In this document: piece after piece, positions 57,734 to 64,000 of the stretch
Position numbering within the stretch: position 1 is the stretch's first letter
Layout of the letters: every line of letters starts with the position of its first letter
NCBI RefSeq assembly: GCF_001475935.1
Contig: NZ_LDQA01000038.1
Location: 37,130 to 101,129, forward strand
Direction: 5' to 3'
Origin: Aureimonas ureilytica
Lineage (GTDB): Bacteria; Pseudomonadota; Alphaproteobacteria; Rhizobiales; Rhizobiaceae
DNA: 64,000 nt
Position numbers and translations under genes: made by a program
Notes under the pieces: model-generated
What the model was told of the DNA's origin: nothing
Seen by the model: the letters and a program-made list of their open reading frames with translations, nothing else
Databases searched by the model: none

Positions 57734-58161
57734 GCGGCGCTGCCATATTCGAGGCGGCCGAGAATATCGAGCACCAGTTCCGCGCCGATCTCGCTGCCGA
57801 TCACCATGTCGATCGGGCGGCGATCTTCCAGCATCGAATGGGGACGAAAGAGGAAATCCCGTGCTTCGCTCTCTTCACGCCAGACATGCAGCGCTAGACC
57901 CCAGACGCGGGCGACGCGGGCGAGCCGCGCGCCTTCGTCGGAGGACAGGCGATGGCTGCCCTTGCGACGGTCATAGGTGGCCTTGGGAACCAGCCGATAT
58001 TTGAACTGCGCATCGTCAGGCGCGATCAAACGCGCCACGCGGTCTAGCGCGCCGAGCGGCAGACCGCTCTCGATCCGCGATATCAGACCGAAGGGCGAAA
58101 GCGGCGCAGCCTCGCGGCCGGGCAGGCCGAGAACCTCGGCCATGGTGTTGATCGCCAGCAT
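57730..58161 (-). CDS. Xre/MbcA/ParS-family antitoxin
   Basis: A 143-residue antitoxin. The N-terminal HTH-like part is followed by the toxin-binding MbcA/ParS domain with YRLVPKATYDRR, LSSDEGARLARVARVWGLALHVW and DFLFRPHSMLEDRRPIDMVIGSEIGAELVLDILGRLEYG read over residues 100-140. It is upstream of and coupled to the RES toxin gene. The 16-bp palindrome at 58173-58212 just ahead of its start is the likely autoregulation site. Confidence 0.9.
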   Translation of the reverse strand: MLAINTMAEVLGLPGREAAPLSPFGLISRIESGLPLGALDRVARLIAPDDAQFKYRLVPKATYDRRKGSHRLSSDEGARLARVARVWGLALHVWREESEARDFLFRPHSMLEDRRPIDMVIGSEIGAELVLDILGRLEYGSAA

Positions 58162-58172
58162 GGGTCACGCCT

Positions 58173-58212
58173 CCGTCTCAGGTGAGGCTATAATTGGCCT
58201 CACCTGAGACGG
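58173..58212. promoter_or_regulatory. Perfect 16-bp-arm palindrome at the RES-Xre promoter
   Basis: CCGTCTCAGGTGAGGC at 58173-58188 pairs with its exact complement at 58197-58212, with TATAATTG between. The AT core could be a -10 region. It lies 11 bp ahead of the antitoxin start and 19 bp past the lactonase stop, so it may be both operator and RNA hairpin. Confidence 0.75.
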
Positions 58213-58231
58213 TTTGCAAGGGCACCTCCCG

Positions 58232-59122
58232 TCAGGCGCCGCTCACGCGCACATAGAGCGAATAGATCGAGGTCGTCGCCGCGATGAAGAGCCGGTTGCC
58301 CTTCGGCCCGCCGAAGCAGAGATTGGCGACGACCTCCGGCACGAGGATCTTGCCGAGCCGCGTTCCATCCGGGTGGAAGACATGGACGCCATCGGCCGCG
58401 CTCGACCAGAGACGGCCGTCGCGATCGACGCGCATTCCATCCGGCACGCCCCGGTCGATCGTGGCAAAAACCTCGCCGCCCGTGAGCCTCGCGCCCTCGA
58501 CACGGAAGCGCCGGATATGGCGCGGCCCCTCGGGATCATGGCTGCCGCCGGAATCGGCGATATAAAGAAGCGAGTGGTCGGGCGAGAAGCAGAGCCCGTT
58601 CGGCTGGACGAAATCGCTCACCACGCGCGTCAACTCGCCAGTCGCCGCATCGATGCGATAGACGCCCTGGCAGGGCTGCTCCTGGTCGGCCTTGTGGCCC
58701 TCGTAATCGTCGCGAATGCCGTAGTTCGGATCGGTGAACCAGATCGAGCCGTCGCGGTGGACGACGACGTCGTTGGGCGAGTTCAACCGCTTGCCCTCAA
58801 AGCTCGTGGCGAGCACCGAGATCGACCCGTTCGCCTCCGTGCGCGTGACCCGCCGCCCGCCATGCTCGCAGGAGACGAGCCGCCCCGCGCCGTCGCGCGT
58901 ATGGCCGTTGGTATAGCCCGCCGGCGCGCGGAAGACATGAGTGCCGACATCGGGAATCCAGCGCAGGATGCGGTCGTTCGGAATGTCGCTCCAGAGAAGG
59001 TAATTCCCGTCGCCGAACCAGACCGGCCCCTCCGCCCATCGGCAGCCGGAATGGATCTGTTCCAGCGTGACATTGATCAGCGCGACCTCGGAAAAGCGCG
59101 GGTCGAAGATTTCGTACAGCAT
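58232..59122 (-). CDS. SMP-30/gluconolactonase family sugar lactonase
   Basis: A 296-residue six-blade beta-propeller. The metal-binding Glu and Asn/Asp are seen in CRWAEGPVWF, RLNSPNDVVV and GVPDGMRVDRDG. It hydrolyses a sugar or aldonolactone. Start ATG at 59122 chosen to begin the family region; no strong ribosome site is seen. It is 28 nt downstream of the second permease of the ribose-type ABC transporter operon and probably acts on a lactone of the imported sugar. Confidence 0.88.
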   Translation of the reverse strand: MLYEIFDPRFSEVALINVTLEQIHSGCRWAEGPVWFGDGNYLLWSDIPNDRILRWIPDVGTHVFRAPAGYTNGHTRDGAGRLVSCEHGGRRVTRTEANGSISVLATSFEGKRLNSPNDVVVHRDGSIWFTDPNYGIRDDYEGHKADQEQPCQGVYRIDAATGELTRVVSDFVQPNGLCFSPDHSLLYIADSGGSHDPEGPRHIRRFRVEGARLTGGEVFATIDRGVPDGMRVDRDGRLWSSAADGVHVFHPDGTRLGKILVPEVVANLCFGGPKGNRLFIAATTSIYSLYVRVSGA

Positions 59123-59150
59123 GGGGCGGGCTCGAAAAGGGCGGATGGTT

Positions 59151-60122
59151 TCAGGCGCGGCCGGACTTGGGATCGCCGGCCAGCGTGATGATGGCGATGA
59201 TGATGAGACCGGTGAGAAGCAGGCGAAGCCCTGCGCCGACGCCAAACGTGTTCAGCATGGTGACGAGGAGATAGAGAAACAGCGACGCGCCCCAGAGACC
59301 GGCGACATTGGACCGACCGCCCGAAACGGACGAGCCGCCGACCACCACGACCGCGATGGACGCCAGAAGATATTCCTCGCCCATATTGAGCGAGGAGCCG
59401 CCCGAGAAGCCGGCGAGCACCGCGCCGCAGAGCCCGGCCAGTGTCGCCGACAGGACATAGGTGAGGAAGCGCACGCGATCGACGCGAATACCCGCCAAGC
59501 CCGCCGCGCGCTGGTTCTGCCCGATGGCCGAGACCGACCGGCCATAGACGGTGCGATGAAGAAGCAGCCCCATCAACCCGCAGAGCGCCAGCGTCGCGAT
59601 GGCGAGATAGGGAATGCCGAGAATGCGCCCCGTGGCAAAGGCGGCGAAGCTTTCTGGCGGGCGAACGCGCAGGCCTCGGCCATAACTGATGGCGGTGGAC
59701 TGGACGAGGAAGCTCGCCGAAAGGGTCGCGATGATCGGCGGAATCGAAAGAAGGCGGATCAGCAGATAGTTGAATGCGCCGACCAGCGCGCCGACACCGA
59801 GCGCGACAGCGAGACCCAGAAGAATGCGCCCGTCCGACTCGTTCATCGCCACCATGGACAGCGTGCCCGCGAGCGCGATGGTTGAAGGAATCGACAGATC
59901 GACATTGCCGGGGCCGGTCGTGATGACGAACATCTGACCGAGACCGACGATCACATACATGGTCGCGAAGGTCAGCGCCGTGGAGAGGATCTGCCCGCCG
60001 CCCACGCCGCCTGTGAAGGCGAGCGTGGCGAGAAAGATCAAAAGCGCCCCGCCGAAGGAGAAGGCATAGGGGTGGCGTGTGGCAAAGCCCGGCTTCTGGG
60101 ATGCTGCGGCTGCCGCACTCAT
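59151..60122 (-). CDS. Ribose-type sugar ABC transporter permease (1)
   Basis: A 323-residue multi-pass permease of the RbsC/branched-chain superfamily. Family segments: GPGNVDLSIPSTIALAG and GRSNVAGLWGASLFLYLL near the end, and AIGQNQRAAGLAGIRVDRV (cytoplasmic coupling loop). Start ATG at 60122 overlaps the stop of the other permease. Confidence 0.9.
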   Translation of the reverse strand: MSAAAAASQKPGFATRHPYAFSFGGALLIFLATLAFTGGVGGGQILSTALTFATMYVIVGLGQMFVITTGPGNVDLSIPSTIALAGTLSMVAMNESDGRILLGLAVALGVGALVGAFNYLLIRLLSIPPIIATLSASFLVQSTAISYGRGLRVRPPESFAAFATGRILGIPYLAIATLALCGLMGLLLHRTVYGRSVSAIGQNQRAAGLAGIRVDRVRFLTYVLSATLAGLCGAVLAGFSGGSSLNMGEEYLLASIAVVVVGGSSVSGGRSNVAGLWGASLFLYLLVTMLNTFGVGAGLRLLLTGLIIIAIITLAGDPKSGRA

Positions 60123-61060
60123 GCCGCCCTCCGTTCGGTCTGGTTGACGAGGGCGCGCAGCGCCAGAACCGCGATCAGGATCGCGCCCTGCGCGCCGATC
60201 TGCCAGTCGGGCGAAATGCGCAGGAAAGAAAGCAGCGAGCCGGCGAGCGTCAGCGTCAGGGCGCCGATCACCGCGCCGACCGGCGACACGCGCCCGCCGG
60301 TGAATTCGCCGCCGCCCAGAATGACGCCGGCGATCGACAGAAGCGTGTAGCGCAGCGCGATATTGGCGTCGGCCGAGGTGGTGAGTCCGACCAGCGTCAA
60401 CCCGCTGAGGACACCGAAGAAGCCGCAGAGCGCATACATGGTCATCTTGGCGCGCAGCAGCGACCAGCCGGCGCGGCGCACGGCCTGCGGATTACCACCG
60501 GCCCCGCGCAGAACCGTGCCGAAGGAGGAGCGCATCAAGAGAAGATGCACCGCCAAGGCGAGCGCGGCGCTGGCGAGGATCGCGAAGGGCACGAGCGGCG
60601 TCTTCAGCTTCACGAGGCCCGAGAGCCAGGCCGGGGCCGAGCCGCCGGGCGAGGGCAGGAGAAGAATTGCGGCACCCAGCCAGACGAAGCTGAGGCCGAG
60701 CGTCACCACGATCGAGGGCAGGTTGCGCCAGTGGATGAGCGCGCCGATACCGGCATAGGCCGCGATGCAGAGGACGAGCAGGAGGACGCCCAGAAGCGGC
60801 GTCTCGTTCAACACCGTCGCGCCGATACAGGCGACGAGGCTGACGAAGCCGCCGATCGAGAGGTCGAGATCGTTGACGGTGATGATGCAGAGCTGCGCGA
60901 TCGTCGCGAGCGCGATCGGCAGCGCCAGATTGAGCATGAGGTTCAGGCCGAGATAGCTCATGGCCCGAGGCTGGACGATGAAGATCACCGCCAGAAGCAG
61001 GATGAACGAGACGGGCGGCAGAAGCGCGCGCAGGACGCGCGGATTCAGAAGTGCGTTCAT
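60119..61060 (-). CDS. Ribose-type sugar ABC transporter permease (2)
   Basis: A 313-residue permease homologous to the one downstream. The coupling loop is [15 protein letters not shown], and [18 protein letters not shown] is the family membrane motif. Start ATG at 61060 overlaps the ATPase stop. Two different permeases imply a heterodimer. Confidence 0.9.
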   Translation of the reverse strand: MNALLNPRVLRALLPPVSFILLLAVIFIVQPRAMSYLGLNLMLNLALPIALATIAQLCIITVNDLDLSIGGFVSLVACIGATVLNETPLLGVLLLVLCIAAYAGIGALIHWRNLPSIVVTLGLSFVWLGAAILLLPSPGGSAPAWLSGLVKLKTPLVPFAILASAALALAVHLLLMRSSFGTVLRGAGGNPQAVRRAGWSLLRAKMTMYALCGFFGVLSGLTLVGLTTSADANIALRYTLLSIAGVILGGGEFTGGRVSPVGAVIGALTLTLAGSLLSFLRISPDWQIGAQGAILIAVLALRALVNQTERRAA

Positions 61061-62529
61061 GCCGCCTCCTCCTTGAAGGAGGCGCTGAGGATGCGCGCCT
61101 CGGTGAGGTCGGCGCGCGGCAGTTCGTCCACGATCCGCCCCGTGCGCAGGACATAGATCTGGTCGCAGCTCTTCAATTCGTCGAACTCCGTCGTGTACCA
61201 GATGAAGGTGCGGCCCTTCTCGGCTTCGGTGCGAACCTGCGCATAGACTTCCTGCTTGGTGCCGATGTCGACGCCGCGCATGGGATCGTCCATCAGGATG
61301 ATCTCGGCATCCGAGCCGAGCGCGCGGGCGAACAGCGCCTTCTGCTGGTTGCCGCCAGATAAGGTCAGGATATTGTTGCCCATGTCGGGCGTGCGGATGG
61401 CGATGCGGCGCTGCCAGTCCGCTTCCATGGCGCGCTCGCGCGCGGGGTCGATCAGCCCCAGCCGTGTCAAACCGCGCAGCGAGCGGATGGTGACGTTCTG
61501 GCCGATGGACCAGAGCGGAAACACGCCGTCCGTCTGCCGGTCTCCGGCCACGAAGGCGGTGCGGCCCTCGACTTTCGCAAAGCGCGAGCCCCGGAACGAG
61601 GCGTTCTGGAGAAGCACGAGAAGCGCCGTCTGACCGTGGCCGGCCAAGCCCGCCAAGCCGATGATCTCGCCGCGCCGCGCTTCCAAGGCGCCGCCGCCGC
61701 GCGGGCTCGACACGCGCGCCACGACCGGCGCGGCCGAGCGCGCCCGCGCCTCGACCGCCGCCTCGTCCTCATGGGCGACGACATGGCCCATGCTTTCCAC
61801 CAGCGAATAACGGTCGAAGCCGGAGGCGGGCCGGACATCCACCACGCGGCCGTCGCTCATCACGGCGATCCGGTCGCAGGTGGAGAGGATTTCGCCCAGA
61901 ATATGCGAGATCAGGATGACGCTGCCGCCCTTGGCGACGAAGCCACGGACATAGGCCAGGAGTTGGCTCGCCGCGCTGCCGTCGAGCGAGGAGGTCGGCT
62001 CGTCCAGGATCACGAGGCGGGGCGTCGGATCGTCGCCGGCAAAAACGGTCGCGATCTCCACCATCTGACGCTGGCCGAGCGCGAGGTCGGAGAGAAGCTC
62101 CTGTGGCCCGATGCCATGGCCCGGGAAAATCTCGTCGAGCTTGTCGCGGATCAGGGCGCTCGCGCGCCGCCGCCAGCCGAAGCCCCGGAGCGTCCCGTGG
62201 CGCACGCGCGTGTTCTCGGCAACGGTCAGATTGGGGCAGAGCGAGAGTTCCTGAAAGACACAGCGCACGCCGAGCGCGCGAGCGCGCGACACGCCGTATC
62301 GCCCGGTCTGATCCTCGCCCGACAGGGTGAGCGTGCCGGTATCGGGCACGACATTGCCGACGAGCACCTGCATCAGGGTGGATTTCCCCGCGCCATTGTG
62401 GCCGGCAAGGCCCAGGCATTCGCCGGGGCGGATATCGAGATCGACGCCGCGCAGGGCGCGCACCGCGCCGAAGCTTTTTTCGATGGCGCTGAGGCGCACC
62501 AAAGCGCCGGCCGAACCGGGTTCCGTCAT
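61057..62529 (-). CDS. Ribose-type sugar ABC transporter ATPase (RbsA-like)
   Basis: A 490-residue double-ABC ATPase. Domain 1: Walker [10 protein letters not shown], signature [12 protein letters not shown], Walker [14 protein letters not shown]-loop ISHI. Domain 2: loosely conserved Walker A ([11 protein letters not shown]), signature [13 protein letters not shown], Walker [12 protein letters not shown]. The second Walker A is degenerate, as in RbsA/MglA. It lies 73 bp downstream of the binding-protein gene. Confidence 0.92.
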   Translation of the reverse strand: MTEPGSAGALVRLSAIEKSFGAVRALRGVDLDIRPGECLGLAGHNGAGKSTLMQVLVGNVVPDTGTLTLSGEDQTGRYGVSRARALGVRCVFQELSLCPNLTVAENTRVRHGTLRGFGWRRRASALIRDKLDEIFPGHGIGPQELLSDLALGQRQMVEIATVFAGDDPTPRLVILDEPTSSLDGSAASQLLAYVRGFVAKGGSVILISHILGEILSTCDRIAVMSDGRVVDVRPASGFDRYSLVESMGHVVAHEDEAAVEARARSAAPVVARVSSPRGGGALEARRGEIIGLAGLAGHGQTALLVLLQNASFRGSRFAKVEGRTAFVAGDRQTDGVFPLWSIGQNVTIRSLRGLTRLGLIDPARERAMEADWQRRIAIRTPDMGNNILTLSGGNQQKALFARALGSDAEIILMDDPMRGVDIGTKQEVYAQVRTEAEKGRTFIWYTTEFDELKSCDQIYVLRTGRIVDELPRADLTEARILSASFKEEAA

Positions 62530-62602
62530 GCTGGCCTCGAGACACAGGAAAGAAGCGCCGCCGCAGGACCGTGCGGCGGCGCAAGAAAGAAGGGCGTACG
62601 CC

Positions 62603-63613
62603 TTACTTGGCGGCGATCACCTTCTTGGCGTCGTCCAGCGAATATTCGACATTGGCGACGCCGCCCTTCTGCGTGTTCTTCACGGCCTCTTCGAGCCCAG
62701 CCTGATCGATCGACAGGAAGGGCACCACGAGATCCTTGGGCACGTCCTGCCCGTCGAGAATCTGCTGCGCCACCCAGAAGGCCAGCGTCGAGACACCCGG
62801 CGCGATCGAGACCGACATGGTCTCGTAGCCGTTGGCGTCCTTCTGCTCCTTCCACCAGCGCAACTCGTCCTCGCGGTTGCCGAGGATGATGGTGGGCGTC
62901 TTGCGGCCCGCCGCCTTGAAGGCTTCCGCCGCGCCGAACCCGTCGCCGCCCTGCGTCACGACGCCGACCACCTCGGGAAGGCTCGGCAGGACGCCCGCGA
63001 CCGACTTCTGCGCGACGGTCTGCGTCCAGTCGCCCTGAACCTCGCTCACGACCTTGAACTTGTTGTGCGCGGCAACGCCGCTCTGAATGCCGTCGTGGAT
63101 CTCGGTGTCGACCGAGGTGCCGGCAAGGCCCCGGATTTCCAGAAGATTGCCGCCATCGGGGTAGCGCTTGGCCAGATAGTCGAGCTGGCCCGCGCCCATC
63201 TTCTTGAAGTCGACCGCCACGCGCCAGGCGCAGGGCTCGGTCACGATGCCGTCGAAGGACACGACCACGATGCCCGCGTCGCAGGCTTCCTTCACCGCGC
63301 CGTTGAGGGCGGTCGGCGAGGCCGAATTGATGACGATGGCGTTGTAGCCCTGCAGGATCATGTTCTGAATCTGCGCGGCCTGCTCGGTCGCCTGGTTCTC
63401 GGCGGTGGTGAAGGCGTCCGCCGACTTCACCACGCCGGCCTTCACGGCCTCGCCCGTCACCTTGGCCCAGCTTTCCAGCATGGCCTGACGCCAGGAGTTG
63501 CCGGCATAATTGTTGGACAGAGCGATCGTCTTGTCCTTGGTGTCGGCCATGGCGCCGCCGACGGCGTAAAGCGCGAGCGTTGCGGCCGAAAGCGCCAATG
63601 CGAGCTTCTTCAT
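62603..63613 (-). CDS. Sugar ABC transporter substrate-binding protein (RbsB-like)
   Basis: A 336-residue periplasmic binding protein with a signal peptide ([19 protein letters not shown] up to AMA). The mature part begins [20 protein letters not shown] and has the type-1 fold pattern: [51 protein letters not shown]. The Cys in EACDAGIVV and EPCAW are not typical of RbsB. The start follows a good GGGGAGAAG site. The ligand is unknown; it is not clearly ribose. Expression may come from the sigma-54-like promoter at 63765-63779. Confidence 0.92.
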   Translation of the reverse strand: MKKLALALSAATLALYAVGGAMADTKDKTIALSNNYAGNSWRQAMLESWAKVTGEAVKAGVVKSADAFTTAENQATEQAAQIQNMILQGYNAIVINSASPTALNGAVKEACDAGIVVVSFDGIVTEPCAWRVAVDFKKMGAGQLDYLAKRYPDGGNLLEIRGLAGTSVDTEIHDGIQSGVAAHNKFKVVSEVQGDWTQTVAQKSVAGVLPSLPEVVGVVTQGGDGFGAAEAFKAAGRKTPTIILGNREDELRWWKEQKDANGYETMSVSIAPGVSTLAFWVAQQILDGQDVPKDLVVPFLSIDQAGLEEAVKNTQKGGVANVEYSLDDAKKVIAAK

Positions 63614-63764
63614 CGTCTTCTCCCCAAGACCGGCATCCCGCCGGCCATCCAGCCGTCCCCATGCGGACGGCGCCATCGCTCTCCCAAGCGACTCCCGTTG
63701 CGCAGTCTGGAAGGCGGCTTCAGCTTTGTCCAAGGCGCTTTCCGCATCATGGATGCGGGAACCC

Positions 63765-63779
63765 GCAACATTGCTGCCA
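63765..63779 (-). promoter_or_regulatory. Sigma-54-like promoter for the sugar ABC operon
   Basis: On the minus strand: TGGCAGC-AATG-TTGC. GG and GC are kept at the right spacing, with two bases off the TGGCACG-N4-TTGC consensus. Transcription would start near 63753, about 140 nt ahead of the binding-protein gene. The divergent gene at 63825 begins like a GAF-containing sigma-54 activator. Confidence 0.6.
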
Positions 63780-63794
63780 GAGTGCGGTCTGGCG

Positions 63795-63817
63795 CACCAC
63801 CCGCGAACATGGTGGTG
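63795..63817. promoter_or_regulatory. Inverted repeat between the sugar operon and divergent gene
   Basis: CACCACC-N9-GGTGGTG, a perfect 7-bp dyad ending seven bases before the start codon of the divergent gene. Could be a regulator site; it is rather close to the predicted promoter for an enhancer. Confidence 0.4.
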
Positions 63818-63824
63818 TCTGACC

Positions 63825-64000
63825 ATGAGCCCGATCGTCGCCTCCGCCCATGCGCCAGCCCCCACCCCTCGCCGCAGGCGCCTCGGCAACGAGACCCTGT
63901 TCCGGCATCTCATCCGCGTGTCGCAGGCGCTGGCCGGGCGGCTGGAGTTTCAGGCGGCGATCCAGGCCGTGTCGGACGAGCTGGCCGCAATCCTGCCGCA
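63825..64000 (+). CDS. N-terminus of a GAF-type regulator, probably a sigma-54 activator (partial)
   Basis: The first 58 codons run off the window's end. After a Pro/Ala/Arg-rich start comes NETLFRHLIRVSQALAGRLEFQAAIQAVSDELAAILP, the opening helix and strand of a GAF domain as found in NifA-like and other sigma-54 activators and in some GAF kinases. It is divergent from the sugar ABC operon, and the sigma-54-like promoter at 63765-63779 faces that operon, which favours a sigma-54 activator. AAA+ and Fis domains cannot be seen here. Confidence 0.5.
   Translation, partial: MSPIVASAHAPAPTPRRRRLGNETLFRHLIRVSQALAGRLEFQAAIQAVSDELAAILP

Noticed and set aside
58173..58212. The long palindrome as an intrinsic terminator of the lactonase gene
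   Set aside because: No U-run follows on either strand; its place at the antitoxin start makes an operator more likely, although a double role cannot be excluded.

Overview
The window is about 64 kb of GC-rich, gene-dense DNA, very probably chromosomal and from an alphaproteobacterium of the order Hyphomicrobiales (Rhizobiales). The family is less certain; an Aurantimonadaceae-like genome is a guess. The basis is the mix of gene families (ScfR-type regulator beside isocitrate lyase, VanAB-like Rieske pair, YhaO/YhaN pair, RES-Xre module, several ABC operons), an sRNA with three anti-Shine-Dalgarno loops of the kind known from this group, and heavy use of GTG/TTG starts with ATGA/GTGA/TTGA gene overlaps. 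No rRNA, tRNA, IS element, prophage or CRISPR array was seen.

Layout. 1-8330: 5' part of a histidinol-phosphate aminotransferase; a two-component Rieske oxygenase divergent from a LysR regulator; purU; sdaA; uppP; a MipA/OmpV-like outer-membrane protein. 8527-17874: the most unusual locus, eight minus-strand genes joined by 1-4 nt overlaps (HAD phosphatase, arginase-fold protein, small EamA protein, alpha/beta hydrolase, BioF2/FemAB-like GNAT, second small EamA protein, sensor kinase, sigma-54 response regulator) divergent from a class-III (GSA-like) aminotransferase. The 424-bp space between them holds two near-consensus -24/-12 promoters facing outward and two copies of one palindrome between them. 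17975-22919: hypothetical genes, an MFS transporter with a low-complexity insert, an ArsB-like permease, DUF2809, a nucleotidyltransferase-like protein. 23043-28565: complete nikR-nikABCDE nickel uptake locus with a perfect NikR operator.

28570-45522: yhaNO-like DNA-end processing pair; MarR regulator; a ParA/MinD-like protein without the Walker lysines; an sRNA; a GGDEF-EAL protein; a CurA-like reductase; queCDE under a preQ1-I riboswitch; aceA with a small co-transcribed protein and divergent ScfR regulator; an SLT lipoprotein; a LuxR regulator cut by an amber codon in its DNA-binding domain. 45550-64000: a sterol-desaturase-family hydroxylase; a dipeptide ABC transporter operon with a dipeptidase; glpK behind an orphan DeoR HTH; a methyl-accepting chemotaxis protein; a RES-Xre toxin-antitoxin module with a long palindrome at its promoter; a ribose-type ABC transporter operon with an SMP-30 lactonase, preceded by a sigma-54-like promoter and the start of a divergent GAF-type regulator.

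Sigma-54 control appears at both the 16 kb locus and the right end. The 8.5-17.9 kb locus is the best candidate for an undescribed system: it carries its own sensor, its own sigma-54 activator and what look like its own enhancer sites around a set of small-molecule enzymes and exporters with no product I can name.
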